Source: a virus
IMG/VR virus record: IMGVR_UViG_3300023199_000204
Span: 1 to 64,000 of that record
Length of the DNA stretch: 64,000 nucleotides
Strand: one strand, 5' to 3'
Both the position numbers and the translations under genes were made by a program. Positions within the stretch are counted from its first letter, which is position 1; each line of letters begins with the position of its first letter. The notes under the pieces were generated by a model. The model was not told where the DNA came from and searched no databases. It saw only the letters and a list, made by a program, of their open reading frames with translations. Positions 15,842 through 23,089 of the stretch are shown one piece after another.

Positions 15842-18351
15842 GAAAAAAAACAACGGCTGAGTTTATAAGCGATGCGATAAAAGTTCATAAAGGTAAATAT
15901 GATTATAGTAAAACAAATTATATTTCATGTAAAAATAAAGTGGAAATAATTTGCTCTATTCACGGAGAGTTTTTTCAAACAGCGAGCGACCATCTATCAG
16001 GGCATGGTTGTAAAAAATGTAAATTCGATAAATTAAATAAATTAAGAAAGGTAAATTTAAAAGAATTTCTTGAAAGAGCAAGAAAATCTCATAACAATTT
16101 TTATGATTATTCTCTAATAGAGAAAATATATGATTGTAATAATGATAAGTTAAAAATTATATGTCCCATACACAGAATATTTTATCAAACGGCATCTTCA
16201 CATATGTCAGGAATAGGATGTAAAGAATGCTATTATGATAATGTTAGAAAAAATCCTCCAAATCCTACTATTACTTTTGATGAATTTTTAGAAAGAGCAA
16301 AAAAGATATTTAGAAATAAATATAAGTATAAAAACTATGAAAATATTTCTTCAAAAATAACAATAATTTGTCCTATACATGGAGAATATGAGCAATTACC
16401 ATATAGTCATTTAAAAAGTAAAGGATGTGTTAAATGTAGAGGAACTGTAAATAATCTTAAAGTATTTATTAGCAAGGCAAATAATATACATAATTTTAGA
16501 TATGATTATAGCAAATCAGCTTATTCTGGAAATGAAGAGTTAATAACAATAATTTGCCCTATACATGGTGAATTTGAACAGATAGCGAGAACTCATTTAA
16601 GTGGCTCAGGATGTAGATTTTGTTATGGAAAACGTAAAAAAACTACTAAAAAATTTATAAAAGAAGTAATGGAAGTTCATGGGAACAAATATGATTACAG
16701 TAAAGTAGATTATCAAAATTGGAAAACAAAAGTTAAAATAATATGCCCTACTCACGGAGAATTTTTCCAAAGGGCTCGACTTCATCTAAAAGGAGCTAAT
16801 TGTCCCAGATGTGCTAATTCTTTTAGAAAGACTACCAAAGAGTTTGTTAAAGAAGTAATGGAAGTTCATGGAAATACATATAATTATAGTAAAACAAAAT
16901 ATATAAATTCTTATACTAAAATAATAATTATATGTTCTACTCACGGAGAATTTAAACAGAACCCAAGAGTTCATTTAAGGGGATCAGGTTGTAGAATTTG
17001 TAATTTATTTAAGGTTTCTAAAATATCTCAAGATTGGCTTGATAATTTCAAAGGAATAGAAAAAGAGGTTCCTATTACCGTTGGTAAAAATAGATTTATA
17101 GTTGATGGATTTAATAAAAATACAAATACTATATATGAGTTTGATGGAGACTTTTGGCATGGAAATCCAGATGTTTTTAACCTTAATGATAAAAATAAAA
17201 CTGCCAAAATGACTTTTAAAAAGCTTAATGAAAAGACATTAAGAAAAAGAAATGTCTTAATTAATGCTGGTTATAATCTTTTATATATATGGGAAAATGA
17301 TTGGAATAAAATTAAAGGAAGTAAAATGGAAAAATATAATAACGCAATTGAAGTGGATGGAAATAAATTAACAAAAAAATATATAGAGAGTTTAGATGAC
17401 AAACAAAGAGAAAAATTAATAGCCCCTATTTTTCATTATTTTAGAATTAATGGCTTTCAATATCCCGATGATGAGAATAAAATAAAAAAAGATTATAAAA
17501 GGCTTAAAGAAAAAGAATTTGATAAAAATATTACTGAATTATATAATAACGCAAGTTTAGCTACTTATATTTGTAAATATTTTTGTAAAAGTTTTTATAA
17601 AACTACAAGTAGAGGAAAACCACATATGATTGATGTTTTTAATGATGATAAATTATTAAGAAAAGTTATTAAAAATAGATTGGGTTTAAATTGGTATAAA
17701 CAAAAAGGAGAAGATGATGTAGAGGCTTTTACGATTTCATTTAAGCAAATAATCCAAGGAATTCGTTCTAGTAGGCTAGTTCCTATGATTTCTATGTTTA
17801 AGCCTAGCATCGCAAAGTTCATATATCAAAAATATAGTAATTATGGAGATACTATTCTAGATTACTCTGCTGGTTTTGGCGGAAGAATGCTTGGTGCTTC
17901 TGTTTTAGATAGAAGATATATCGGAATAGATCCACTAACTTCTTTTGAAATTAATGATATTATCAAATATCTTCAAATTGAAAACTGTTATTTAATAAAA
18001 GGCATTTCTGAAGAAATATATTTAAAGCATAATTCCATAGATCTATCTTTTTCAAGCCCTCCTTACTATGATCTTGAATATTATTCTAACGATAATACTC
18101 AGGCATATAATAAAGGTGAGAATTATTTTTATAATGTATATTGGAGAAAAACATTAGAAAACTCCTATAAAATGCTTAAAAAGGGAAAAATTTTCGCTGT
18201 AAATGTAAAAGACCAGCCAAAAATGGTTGAAATGGCTGGTGATTTTTTCACATATAAGGAAAAAATTGGCTTGAGAACCATAAGATCTCATCTGAACAAA
18301 AAAAATATAGATCCTACCAAATATGAATATATCTACATATTCGAAAAATAA
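15838..18351 (+). CDS. zinc-finger/Vsr-like endonuclease fused to DNA methyltransferase
   Basis: 837 residues from a GTG. Six treble-clef repeats of the DUF723 type fill residues 3-386, each with YDYS, then IICxxHGEF, then GCxxC. A Vsr/EDxHD-like nuclease domain follows (about 390-495: VDGF, then YEFDGDFWHGNP, then GYNLLYIWENDW), with its acidic residues intact. From about 505 to the end is a class I methyltransferase of the FKPSIAK type: ILDYSAGFGGR (SAM motif I, near 674) and SFSSPPYYD (motif IV SPPY, near 739), as in N4-cytosine or N6-adenine DNA methylases. One chain thus joins sequence recognition, cutting and base methylation. It is coupled to the upstream genes and ends the accessory island. 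Confidence 0.82.
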   Translation: MRKKTTAEFISDAIKVHKGKYDYSKTNYISCKNKVEIICSIHGEFFQTASDHLSGHGCKKCKFDKLNKLRKVNLKEFLERARKSHNNFYDYSLIEKIYDCNNDKLKIICPIHRIFYQTASSHMSGIGCKECYYDNVRKNPPNPTITFDEFLERAKKIFRNKYKYKNYENISSKITIICPIHGEYEQLPYSHLKSKGCVKCRGTVNNLKVFISKANNIHNFRYDYSKSAYSGNEELITIICPIHGEFEQIARTHLSGSGCRFCYGKRKKTTKKFIKEVMEVHGNKYDYSKVDYQNWKTKVKIICPTHGEFFQRARLHLKGANCPRCANSFRKTTKEFVKEVMEVHGNTYNYSKTKYINSYTKIIIICSTHGEFKQNPRVHLRGSGCRICNLFKVSKISQDWLDNFKGIEKEVPITVGKNRFIVDGFNKNTNTIYEFDGDFWHGNPDVFNLNDKNKTAKMTFKKLNEKTLRKRNVLINAGYNLLYIWENDWNKIKGSKMEKYNNAIEVDGNKLTKKYIESLDDKQREKLIAPIFHYFRINGFQYPDDENKIKKDYKRLKEKEFDKNITELYNNASLATYICKYFCKSFYKTTSRGKPHMIDVFNDDKLLRKVIKNRLGLNWYKQKGEDDVEAFTISFKQIIQGIRSSRLVPMISMFKPSIAKFIYQKYSNYGDTILDYSAGFGGRMLGASVLDRRYIGIDPLTSFEINDIIKYLQIENCYLIKGISEEIYLKHNSIDLSFSSPPYYDLEYYSNDNTQAYNKGENYFYNVYWRKTLENSYKMLKKGKIFAVNVKDQPKMVEMAGDFFTYKEKIGLRTIRSHLNKKNIDPTKYEYIYIFEK

Positions 18352-18457
18352 CCCACCCCGCCTAAATCTACCTACCAATCACTTATCCATTATCTTTTCT
18401 TTCCAAATATACTAATTAATAACAATTACTAATAGATAGTTATTTCGGAGGAAAAAG
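18352..18457 (+). promoter_or_regulatory. almost G-free leader before the LAD-motif gene
   Basis: This 106-base gap begins with a C-rich stretch (CCCACCCCGCC) and contains only one G in its first 80 or so bases. It carries AATTACTAAT at 18424-18433 and an AATAAC/GTTATT inverted repeat, then CGGAGG just before the ATG. A pyrimidine-rich, unstructured leader after the accessory island may mark where the original gene order resumes. No clear promoter is visible. Confidence 0.3.
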
Positions 18458-18589
18458 ATGTCTAAAAAGATTAAAAACCTTATTATGTTGGCGGACTCTC
18501 TTGATAAAGAAGGGAAGTTTGCTGATGCTGATTATATTGATAATTTAATTCACTCCTTTGCGGCAAAAAGTCCGCCAAAAAAAATATAA
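18458..18589 (+). CDS. 43-residue protein consisting of one LAD hairpin motif
   Basis: ATG with GGAGG upstream. Nearly the whole peptide is one copy of the helical hairpin seen in the head-region proteins: LADSLDKEGKFADADYID at residues 11-28, then LIHSFAAKSPPKKI. The frame ends just after eight A bases (about 18577-18584). In the +1 frame a DUF6582-like sequence continues without a start of its own, so this is probably the N-terminal part of a longer protein, reached by frameshifting or before a one-base gain. It is the clearest sign that the motif is a separable module. Confidence 0.65.
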   Translation: MSKKIKNLIMLADSLDKEGKFADADYIDNLIHSFAAKSPPKKI

Positions 18590-19019
18590 ACAAACTGGGG
18601 CAAAAAATAAAAGTGATTATGCTGACCCAAAAAATTATAAATATCCCATACATACGGAGAAGAATGTAAGGTCTGCTCTATCATATTTTAGTCAGTCCAA
18701 AAATTACAATAAATATTCTCCAAGTGAGAGAGGCTCTATTTGGTCAAAAATCAAACGAGCAGCTAAAAAGTATAATATTAAACTCGATCCAAAGAACGAT
18801 CCTCCTTGGGGCAAAAAGTCTAAAACAGCAAAATTAAACCAAGAGATGGTAGATTTATTAGCTGGCTCTGGGCTTTGTATTAATGGACAAGACACATTTA
18901 ATAAATATTTAGATTTCTTAAATACACTAGATGATAATGAATTATCTGTTTTTAAATTCAGACTACAGCCATTTTCTGGCTCTAGTAGTGGGGAATCATA
19001 TGATACAAGCCTCAACTAA
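18558..19019 (+). CDS. DUF6582-like protein lacking its own start
   Basis: The only start-like codon near the 5' end is a TTG at 18558 without a ribosome binding site. Gene-like sequence begins at about 18585 with YKQTGAKNKSDYADPKN, then KYPIHTEKNVRSALSYF and a basic helix (WSKIKRAAKKYNI), the pattern of DUF6582-type domains found beside phage head genes. The C-terminal part is unremarkable. Removing one A from the eight-A run would join it in frame to the 43-residue hairpin upstream. I annotate it as the downstream half of a frameshifted or frameshift-dependent gene. Function is unknown. Confidence 0.55.
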   Translation: MRQKVRQKKYKQTGAKNKSDYADPKNYKYPIHTEKNVRSALSYFSQSKNYNKYSPSERGSIWSKIKRAAKKYNIKLDPKNDPPWGKKSKTAKLNQEMVDLLAGSGLCINGQDTFNKYLDFLNTLDDNELSVFKFRLQPFSGSSSGESYDTSLN

Positions 19020-19080
19020 TCAAAATCTATCAATATTTGGGTATTTTTAATAGCAGTATATTAATATAGGAGCCTTTTAA

Positions 19081-19368
19081 ATGAGTAGATGGGATTATTT
19101 TAACGAAATTACAGTAACAGAAACGAGCTTTCCTAGTTCTGCTCAAGTTGATTTTAATTTTCACACGGTTGGATTTAATTTAATAAATCAAGGGTCTGAA
19201 ATTATTGAATATTCTTTTGATGGGACCAATGTTCATGGTCAATTAGATGCTTCTGGAGATACAGTAGAGGCTGATTTTATCAGCAGAATAGTAAATAAAA
19301 TATGGTTCCGCGTGTCTTCTGGGATTTCTCAAGTTAGAGTCGAAGGATGGGGGAGTTCAGGAGGATGA
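19081..19368 (+). CDS. single beta-domain protein (copy 1 of 4)
   Basis: 95 residues, with AGGAG upstream of the ATG. It is a single all-beta domain: MSRWDYFNEITVTETSFPSS at the start, EYSFDGTNVHG in the middle, VNKIWFRVSSG and VEGWG at the end. The same domain opens the next protein and occurs twice in the protein at 21648. Such small repeated beta sandwiches next to a fibre gene could form a collar, a fibre anchor or an outer virion patch. No family name comes to mind. It ends three bases before the next ATG, so the pair is coupled. Confidence 0.7.
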   Translation: MSRWDYFNEITVTETSFPSSAQVDFNFHTVGFNLINQGSEIIEYSFDGTNVHGQLDASGDTVEADFISRIVNKIWFRVSSGISQVRVEGWGSSGG

Positions 19369-19371
19369 TTA

Positions 19372-21648
19372 ATGTCTAAATGGGACCATTATAGTGTAAT
19401 CGAAGTAACAGACGCAAGTTTTCCTTCCATTCCGCAAGTTTCTTTTAAATTTAATTCAAAAGGATTTAAGCTTGTTAATATTGGCGAGACAGAAGTTGTT
19501 TATTCTTTCGATGGGACAAATGTTCATGGAAAATTAAATCCTAATGATAATTCAGTAATACGAGAATTTCCTGACAGAATCGTTAATAAAATTTGGTTTA
19601 TAAGTTCTTCTTCTGGATATGTTAGAATTTCTGGCTGGGGGGCTGGTGGGGTAATATCTCAAGGAATTGGGTCTTCTTCTGGTGAAGACAGTAGCTCAAG
19701 CGATAATATTATAGAAGTACCTTTATTTGATGTAAATTATTCTTTGGAAAACGGAGTTGACTATTTAAATCCAGTATTAACTATCAACGGCATAACCGAG
19801 ACGCCTGTATTTAGATACAAGGGTGGCGATGCTTCGGCCAGTGGTTTGCCCGCATGGGGCTATGGACCCGATTTGGATTTTGCTTCTGCTGGTGATGACC
19901 CTACCTATAACGACGGTTCCCCTTTGCTTGGCGCCAATGACGATAGCGTTAAGTTCAACAATGGTGATTTTTTCCGCTATGACGCTTCGACAACATTCGC
20001 GGATATAACCTCCGAAGATATTGTGATGGAAATGGTGGTCGTTAGGGGAGGCTTGGGCGGTATATTTTCAAAGCGTGATAGCTCCAATCATGGCTGGGTT
20101 ATTCAGGACGAAACAAACGATATTCGCCTTCTATTAAGTGACCCCGACGGTGATAACGTTTCCATCATTACGAACGCGCTAGCGGCTGGCCAGTGGATAC
20201 ACCTAATGTTTTTTGTGGACCGTAGCAACGTTATTGGTGGAGCGGTTTATATTAATGGTACGAACGAGACACTTACTATTATTGGCTCTATCACAGACAT
20301 AGGTACGCTCGTAACATCGGCGAATCTTGCCGTAGGCGCTTTGCGTTTCGACGGTGTGCTAAAATCTCTCGCCAATGTCGCCTACGTCGCCATGTGGAAA
20401 CGCGACGCTTGGCTCGATACTCACCTACAAGCGGCGGTAGCAAAAGAACGCTTTGCGAAACTAACGGGTGTATGGCCCCAAAGGGCCACGGGTACAAAAG
20501 TTCCAACGGTAATGACCAGAACTACCACGGCCTATTCTGAAAAGATTGAAGCCGATGGAACAAGAAGGCTTTACTACGTAGGAATGAATTGGCCGCGCGT
20601 GGTTTCAAGGCCCGATGCTAACGGAGATATAGTAACGGGATACTTGGCGGAGCCTGCAACGACTAACCTTATTGGCTACAGCGAATATTTTAATAATTGG
20701 TCAAAGGGTAACTGTACCATAAGCAGCGATGCTCTAGTAGGGCCTACGGGACAAAGTACAGCGGATGAACTACACGAATCAGGTTCGTTTACAAGTAGCA
20801 ATGCAGCGGTGGGCAGAACAGCAAGTTTAACGGATGGAACGACATACACATTTTCTTGCTGGGTTAAAGCAGCTGGTAGAAGTTGGGTGCGCCTTGCAGC
20901 AATATCGGCTCCAACGGCTACGGCATACTTTGACGTAACAAACGGGATTGTTGGCACAACAAGCGGCACCACCGCTGCAGGAATGGAGTCTTGGGGGGAC
21001 GGCTGGTATCGATGCTGGATTACATATGCCGCTACAGGTACGGCAGGAAGAGTACATAATATCGTTCCAGCCGAGGACGACAACGATCCTGTGTACGATA
21101 GTCTTGATGACCACTCGCTTTCACTTTACGGCGCCCAAGTGGTAGCAGGTGCTGTCCCTTCTAGCTACATCATTACAGTCTCGTCGGCAGTCGCCACGCG
21201 TACCGCCGATAACCTTTACTACAAGGGCGATGACGGGAACATTAATGCGGATGGGAAGGGTTCTGTATACGTCGAAGCTTTGCCCCCTGTGTCTACGGCT
21301 GGAACACATTTGGTAAATCTCAACGATGGAGGTAGCGCTAGCGACCGTATCTTTACGATTATCGATAGTTCTGGTTTCTTTGCCGCCGATAGTCGCGCAA
21401 GTGGGGGCAACGATGGCGTAGTAGACTCGACAATCAACGCGCTTGACGGTGTATCTCACTCGGTAATGGTGAAGTGGAAAGCGAATTCACTGCAATTGTT
21501 TGTTGATGGAACATCGGAGGGCACTGTCGACACGTCGGTGGATATCCCCGATGACCTTGATCGCATAGCAATTGGTGAGGCAGAAGCAGGTGCTGTACGG
21601 CTTGACGGCATAGTCCAACGCGTGAAAATCAACAAGGATGATTCATAA
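19372..21648 (+). CDS. fibre/receptor-binding protein with LamG-like and CBM-like domains
   Basis: 758 residues. Residues 1-95 repeat the beta domain of the upstream gene and probably anchor the protein. A serine-rich linker (SSSGEDSSSSDN, about 103-115) follows. The body looks like a concanavalin/LamG-type domain (about 180-360), a carbohydrate-binding-like domain (about 430-610, with NLIGYSEYFNNW and YTFSCWVKAAG), and a second LamG-like domain to the end. This is typical of tail fibres that bind surface sugars. Bases from about 19795 to the stop are much richer in G+C than the N-terminal part, so the body was probably acquired recently by recombination in the linker region. Confidence 0.75.
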   Translation: MSKWDHYSVIEVTDASFPSIPQVSFKFNSKGFKLVNIGETEVVYSFDGTNVHGKLNPNDNSVIREFPDRIVNKIWFISSSSGYVRISGWGAGGVISQGIGSSSGEDSSSSDNIIEVPLFDVNYSLENGVDYLNPVLTINGITETPVFRYKGGDASASGLPAWGYGPDLDFASAGDDPTYNDGSPLLGANDDSVKFNNGDFFRYDASTTFADITSEDIVMEMVVVRGGLGGIFSKRDSSNHGWVIQDETNDIRLLLSDPDGDNVSIITNALAAGQWIHLMFFVDRSNVIGGAVYINGTNETLTIIGSITDIGTLVTSANLAVGALRFDGVLKSLANVAYVAMWKRDAWLDTHLQAAVAKERFAKLTGVWPQRATGTKVPTVMTRTTTAYSEKIEADGTRRLYYVGMNWPRVVSRPDANGDIVTGYLAEPATTNLIGYSEYFNNWSKGNCTISSDALVGPTGQSTADELHESGSFTSSNAAVGRTASLTDGTTYTFSCWVKAAGRSWVRLAAISAPTATAYFDVTNGIVGTTSGTTAAGMESWGDGWYRCWITYAATGTAGRVHNIVPAEDDNDPVYDSLDDHSLSLYGAQVVAGAVPSSYIITVSSAVATRTADNLYYKGDDGNINADGKGSVYVEALPPVSTAGTHLVNLNDGGSASDRIFTIIDSSGFFAADSRASGGNDGVVDSTINALDGVSHSVMVKWKANSLQLFVDGTSEGTVDTSVDIPDDLDRIAIGEAEAGAVRLDGIVQRVKINKDDS
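19795..21647. other. G+C-rich segment, probably horizontally acquired fibre body
   Basis: By hand count 20581-20640 is 53% G+C, against 27% in 22321-22380. The change occurs within about one line near 19795 and again exactly at the stop codon near 21647. Codon choice also shifts (many GCG, CGC and GGC). The segment equals the receptor-binding body of one fibre gene, while its N-terminal anchor domain keeps the local composition. Confidence 0.8.
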
Positions 21649-22217
21649 TGAGTACAAAATGGAACTACTTTGAAAAAATAACAGTTTCAGAAACTTCTTT
21701 TCCAACAAATCCTCAAACTACTTTTGAGTTTCACGGACAAGGAGTTGTATTTTATAATGAAGGTGGCGTTGATGTAGAGTATTCACTTGATGGAGTTAAT
21801 ATTCACGGCATTGTGCCCGCTACAACTAAACTACAATTTAACTACAGAAATGTAAATAAGATATGGTTTCAAACCGCTTCTGGCTCTCCTGTCATAAGAG
21901 TTGAAGGATGGGCGGATACGGAAGCAACTCAAAAGGGTGATTTTTTCAATGATGTAGAAATCAATTCAAATATCTTCCCAGAGTCCCCTCAAGTTGTTTT
22001 TGGATTTATAACCCGAGGGTTTAAGCTAAAAAACACAGGGGCTTCAATTATTGAATATTCTTTTGATGGAAGTAATCTAGGCGGAACATTGAATCCTGCT
22101 GATAATACCATTGAAAGATTTTTTGAAGATAGAATGGCAACAAAAATTTGGTTTAGAAGCCCTGTTAGTTCAGGAACCGTAGAGACAGAGGGCTGGGGCA
22201 ATTCAAGAATTCAATAA
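21648..22217 (+). CDS. two-copy beta-domain protein (copies 3 and 4)
   Basis: 189 residues, ATG overlapping the fibre stop (TAATG). It contains two tandem copies of the domain at 19081: residues 1-90 (KWNYFEKITVSETSFP, then VNKIWFQTASG, then VEGWAD) and 98-189 (FPESPQVVFGF, then IEYSFDGSN, then TKIWFRS, then EGWG). The strict repetition and its place right after the fibre suggest a multi-domain partner that shares a docking geometry with the fibre N-terminus. Base composition returns to the AT-rich norm. Confidence 0.7.
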   Translation: MSTKWNYFEKITVSETSFPTNPQTTFEFHGQGVVFYNEGGVDVEYSLDGVNIHGIVPATTKLQFNYRNVNKIWFQTASGSPVIRVEGWADTEATQKGDFFNDVEINSNIFPESPQVVFGFITRGFKLKNTGASIIEYSFDGSNLGGTLNPADNTIERFFEDRMATKIWFRSPVSSGTVETEGWGNSRIQ

Positions 22218-22252
22218 TAAAAATTGCTAAAATACTTATGGAGTAAATAAAA

Positions 22253-22576
22253 ATGTTTAAAAGGGTAGGGGATTTGAAAATAGACATAGATGAAAAAACT
22301 ATGGAAGAGGTTCAGGAAAAAACTCTTGAATTAATGGAATTAATAAAAGAACAATCAAAAACTGTAGATGGTGGTTCTATTGTTAAGGCTTCTGATGGTA
22401 CAACTTACAAAGTAGGTGGGCATTATTTTCCCGAAGAGGAAGTTGATCAGGATAAAGATTCTGATGAGTTAGGAAGCAACAATCGCCCTAAAATATTTGG
22501 TAGTATAAAAAGTAAAAATCAAAATACCAACGGTTATGTTATAACTACTTGGACAAGGAGTGTTGATGAAAGATGA
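22253..22576 (+). CDS. small hypothetical protein
   Basis: 107 residues with GGAG-like bases upstream of the ATG. The N-terminal half is a predicted helix (TMEEVQEKTLELMELIKEQ) followed by a short beta region (DGTTYKVGGHYF) and an acidic patch. No membrane segment, cysteine motif or known family is visible. It overlaps the next gene by 11 bases, implying coupled expression among three small genes (to 23088). Confidence 0.6.
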   Translation: MFKRVGDLKIDIDEKTMEEVQEKTLELMELIKEQSKTVDGGSIVKASDGTTYKVGGHYFPEEEVDQDKDSDELGSNNRPKIFGSIKSKNQNTNGYVITTWTRSVDER

Positions 22577-22841
22577 GAAAGAAATTAGAAAGTTAATGTT
22601 AGAACGGGCAGCAAGAATGGGTTGTAAAGAAGATTTACAGCAAACGTTTGATAAATGGGATAGGGCTATTTTACTTGCCCCAGAAAGTGAAAAAGTCGAA
22701 ATGTCTCGTGCTGCCATACTAGAAGTACAGGCGTTATTGGATATTCATCCAGAAACAGGTGATGGTTTAACCATAAATGGAGAAGTTATTACTGAGGCCG
22801 CAAAAGAAGGGGAAAGATGGAAATCCTGGGGAAGTAAATAA
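22566..22841 (+). CDS. small helical hypothetical protein
   Basis: 91 residues from the ATG at 22566, chosen because AGGAG lies about six bases upstream; GTG and TTG codons just before it are too close. It is predicted helical (EIRKLMLERAARMG and WDRAILLAPESEKVEMSRAA) with a short loop (GDGLTINGE). No recognised family. Overlap with the upstream stop suggests one transcript. Confidence 0.55.
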   Translation: MKDEKEIRKLMLERAARMGCKEDLQQTFDKWDRAILLAPESEKVEMSRAAILEVQALLDIHPETGDGLTINGEVITEAAKEGERWKSWGSK

Positions 22842-22851
22842 GGAGAGTTGT

Positions 22852-23088
22852 ATGAGTAAAATACTTAATAGCAATGATAATGATTTTCTTTGCTCTGTTG
22901 GCGAAGCCATACAGGTATATGAAGGTAAAGTTAAAATTGGTTTTATGAAGTTTTTAATAGACCCTAATTATGACTATTTAGTCAGTGATTGGAAAATAGT
23001 TAAGGGTAAAATTAAGCAAGAAGGTAATTTAGTTAAGGTTGAAGGGACAGGAAAGGTTGTTATTCTAAATTGTCAAATAACAAATTAA
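22852..23088 (+). CDS. small beta-rich hypothetical protein
   Basis: 78 residues, AGGAGAG upstream of the ATG. It has alternating beta segments (IQVYEGKVKIGFMKFLI, then KIVKGKIKQEGNLVKVEGTG) without charged clusters or cysteine pairs. It sits just before a zinc-ribbon endonuclease gene whose GTG starts two bases after this stop. The endonuclease probably inserted between this gene and the cold-shock gene. Function is unknown. Confidence 0.55.
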   Translation: MSKILNSNDNDFLCSVGEAIQVYEGKVKIGFMKFLIDPNYDYLVSDWKIVKGKIKQEGNLVKVEGTGKVVILNCQITN

Positions 23089-23089
23089 A

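Noticed and set aside
20291-21459. Several long minus-strand open frames within the fibre gene
   Set aside because: They arise because the G+C-rich segment has few stops; none has a ribosome binding site or recognisable domain, and the + strand frame is clearly coding.
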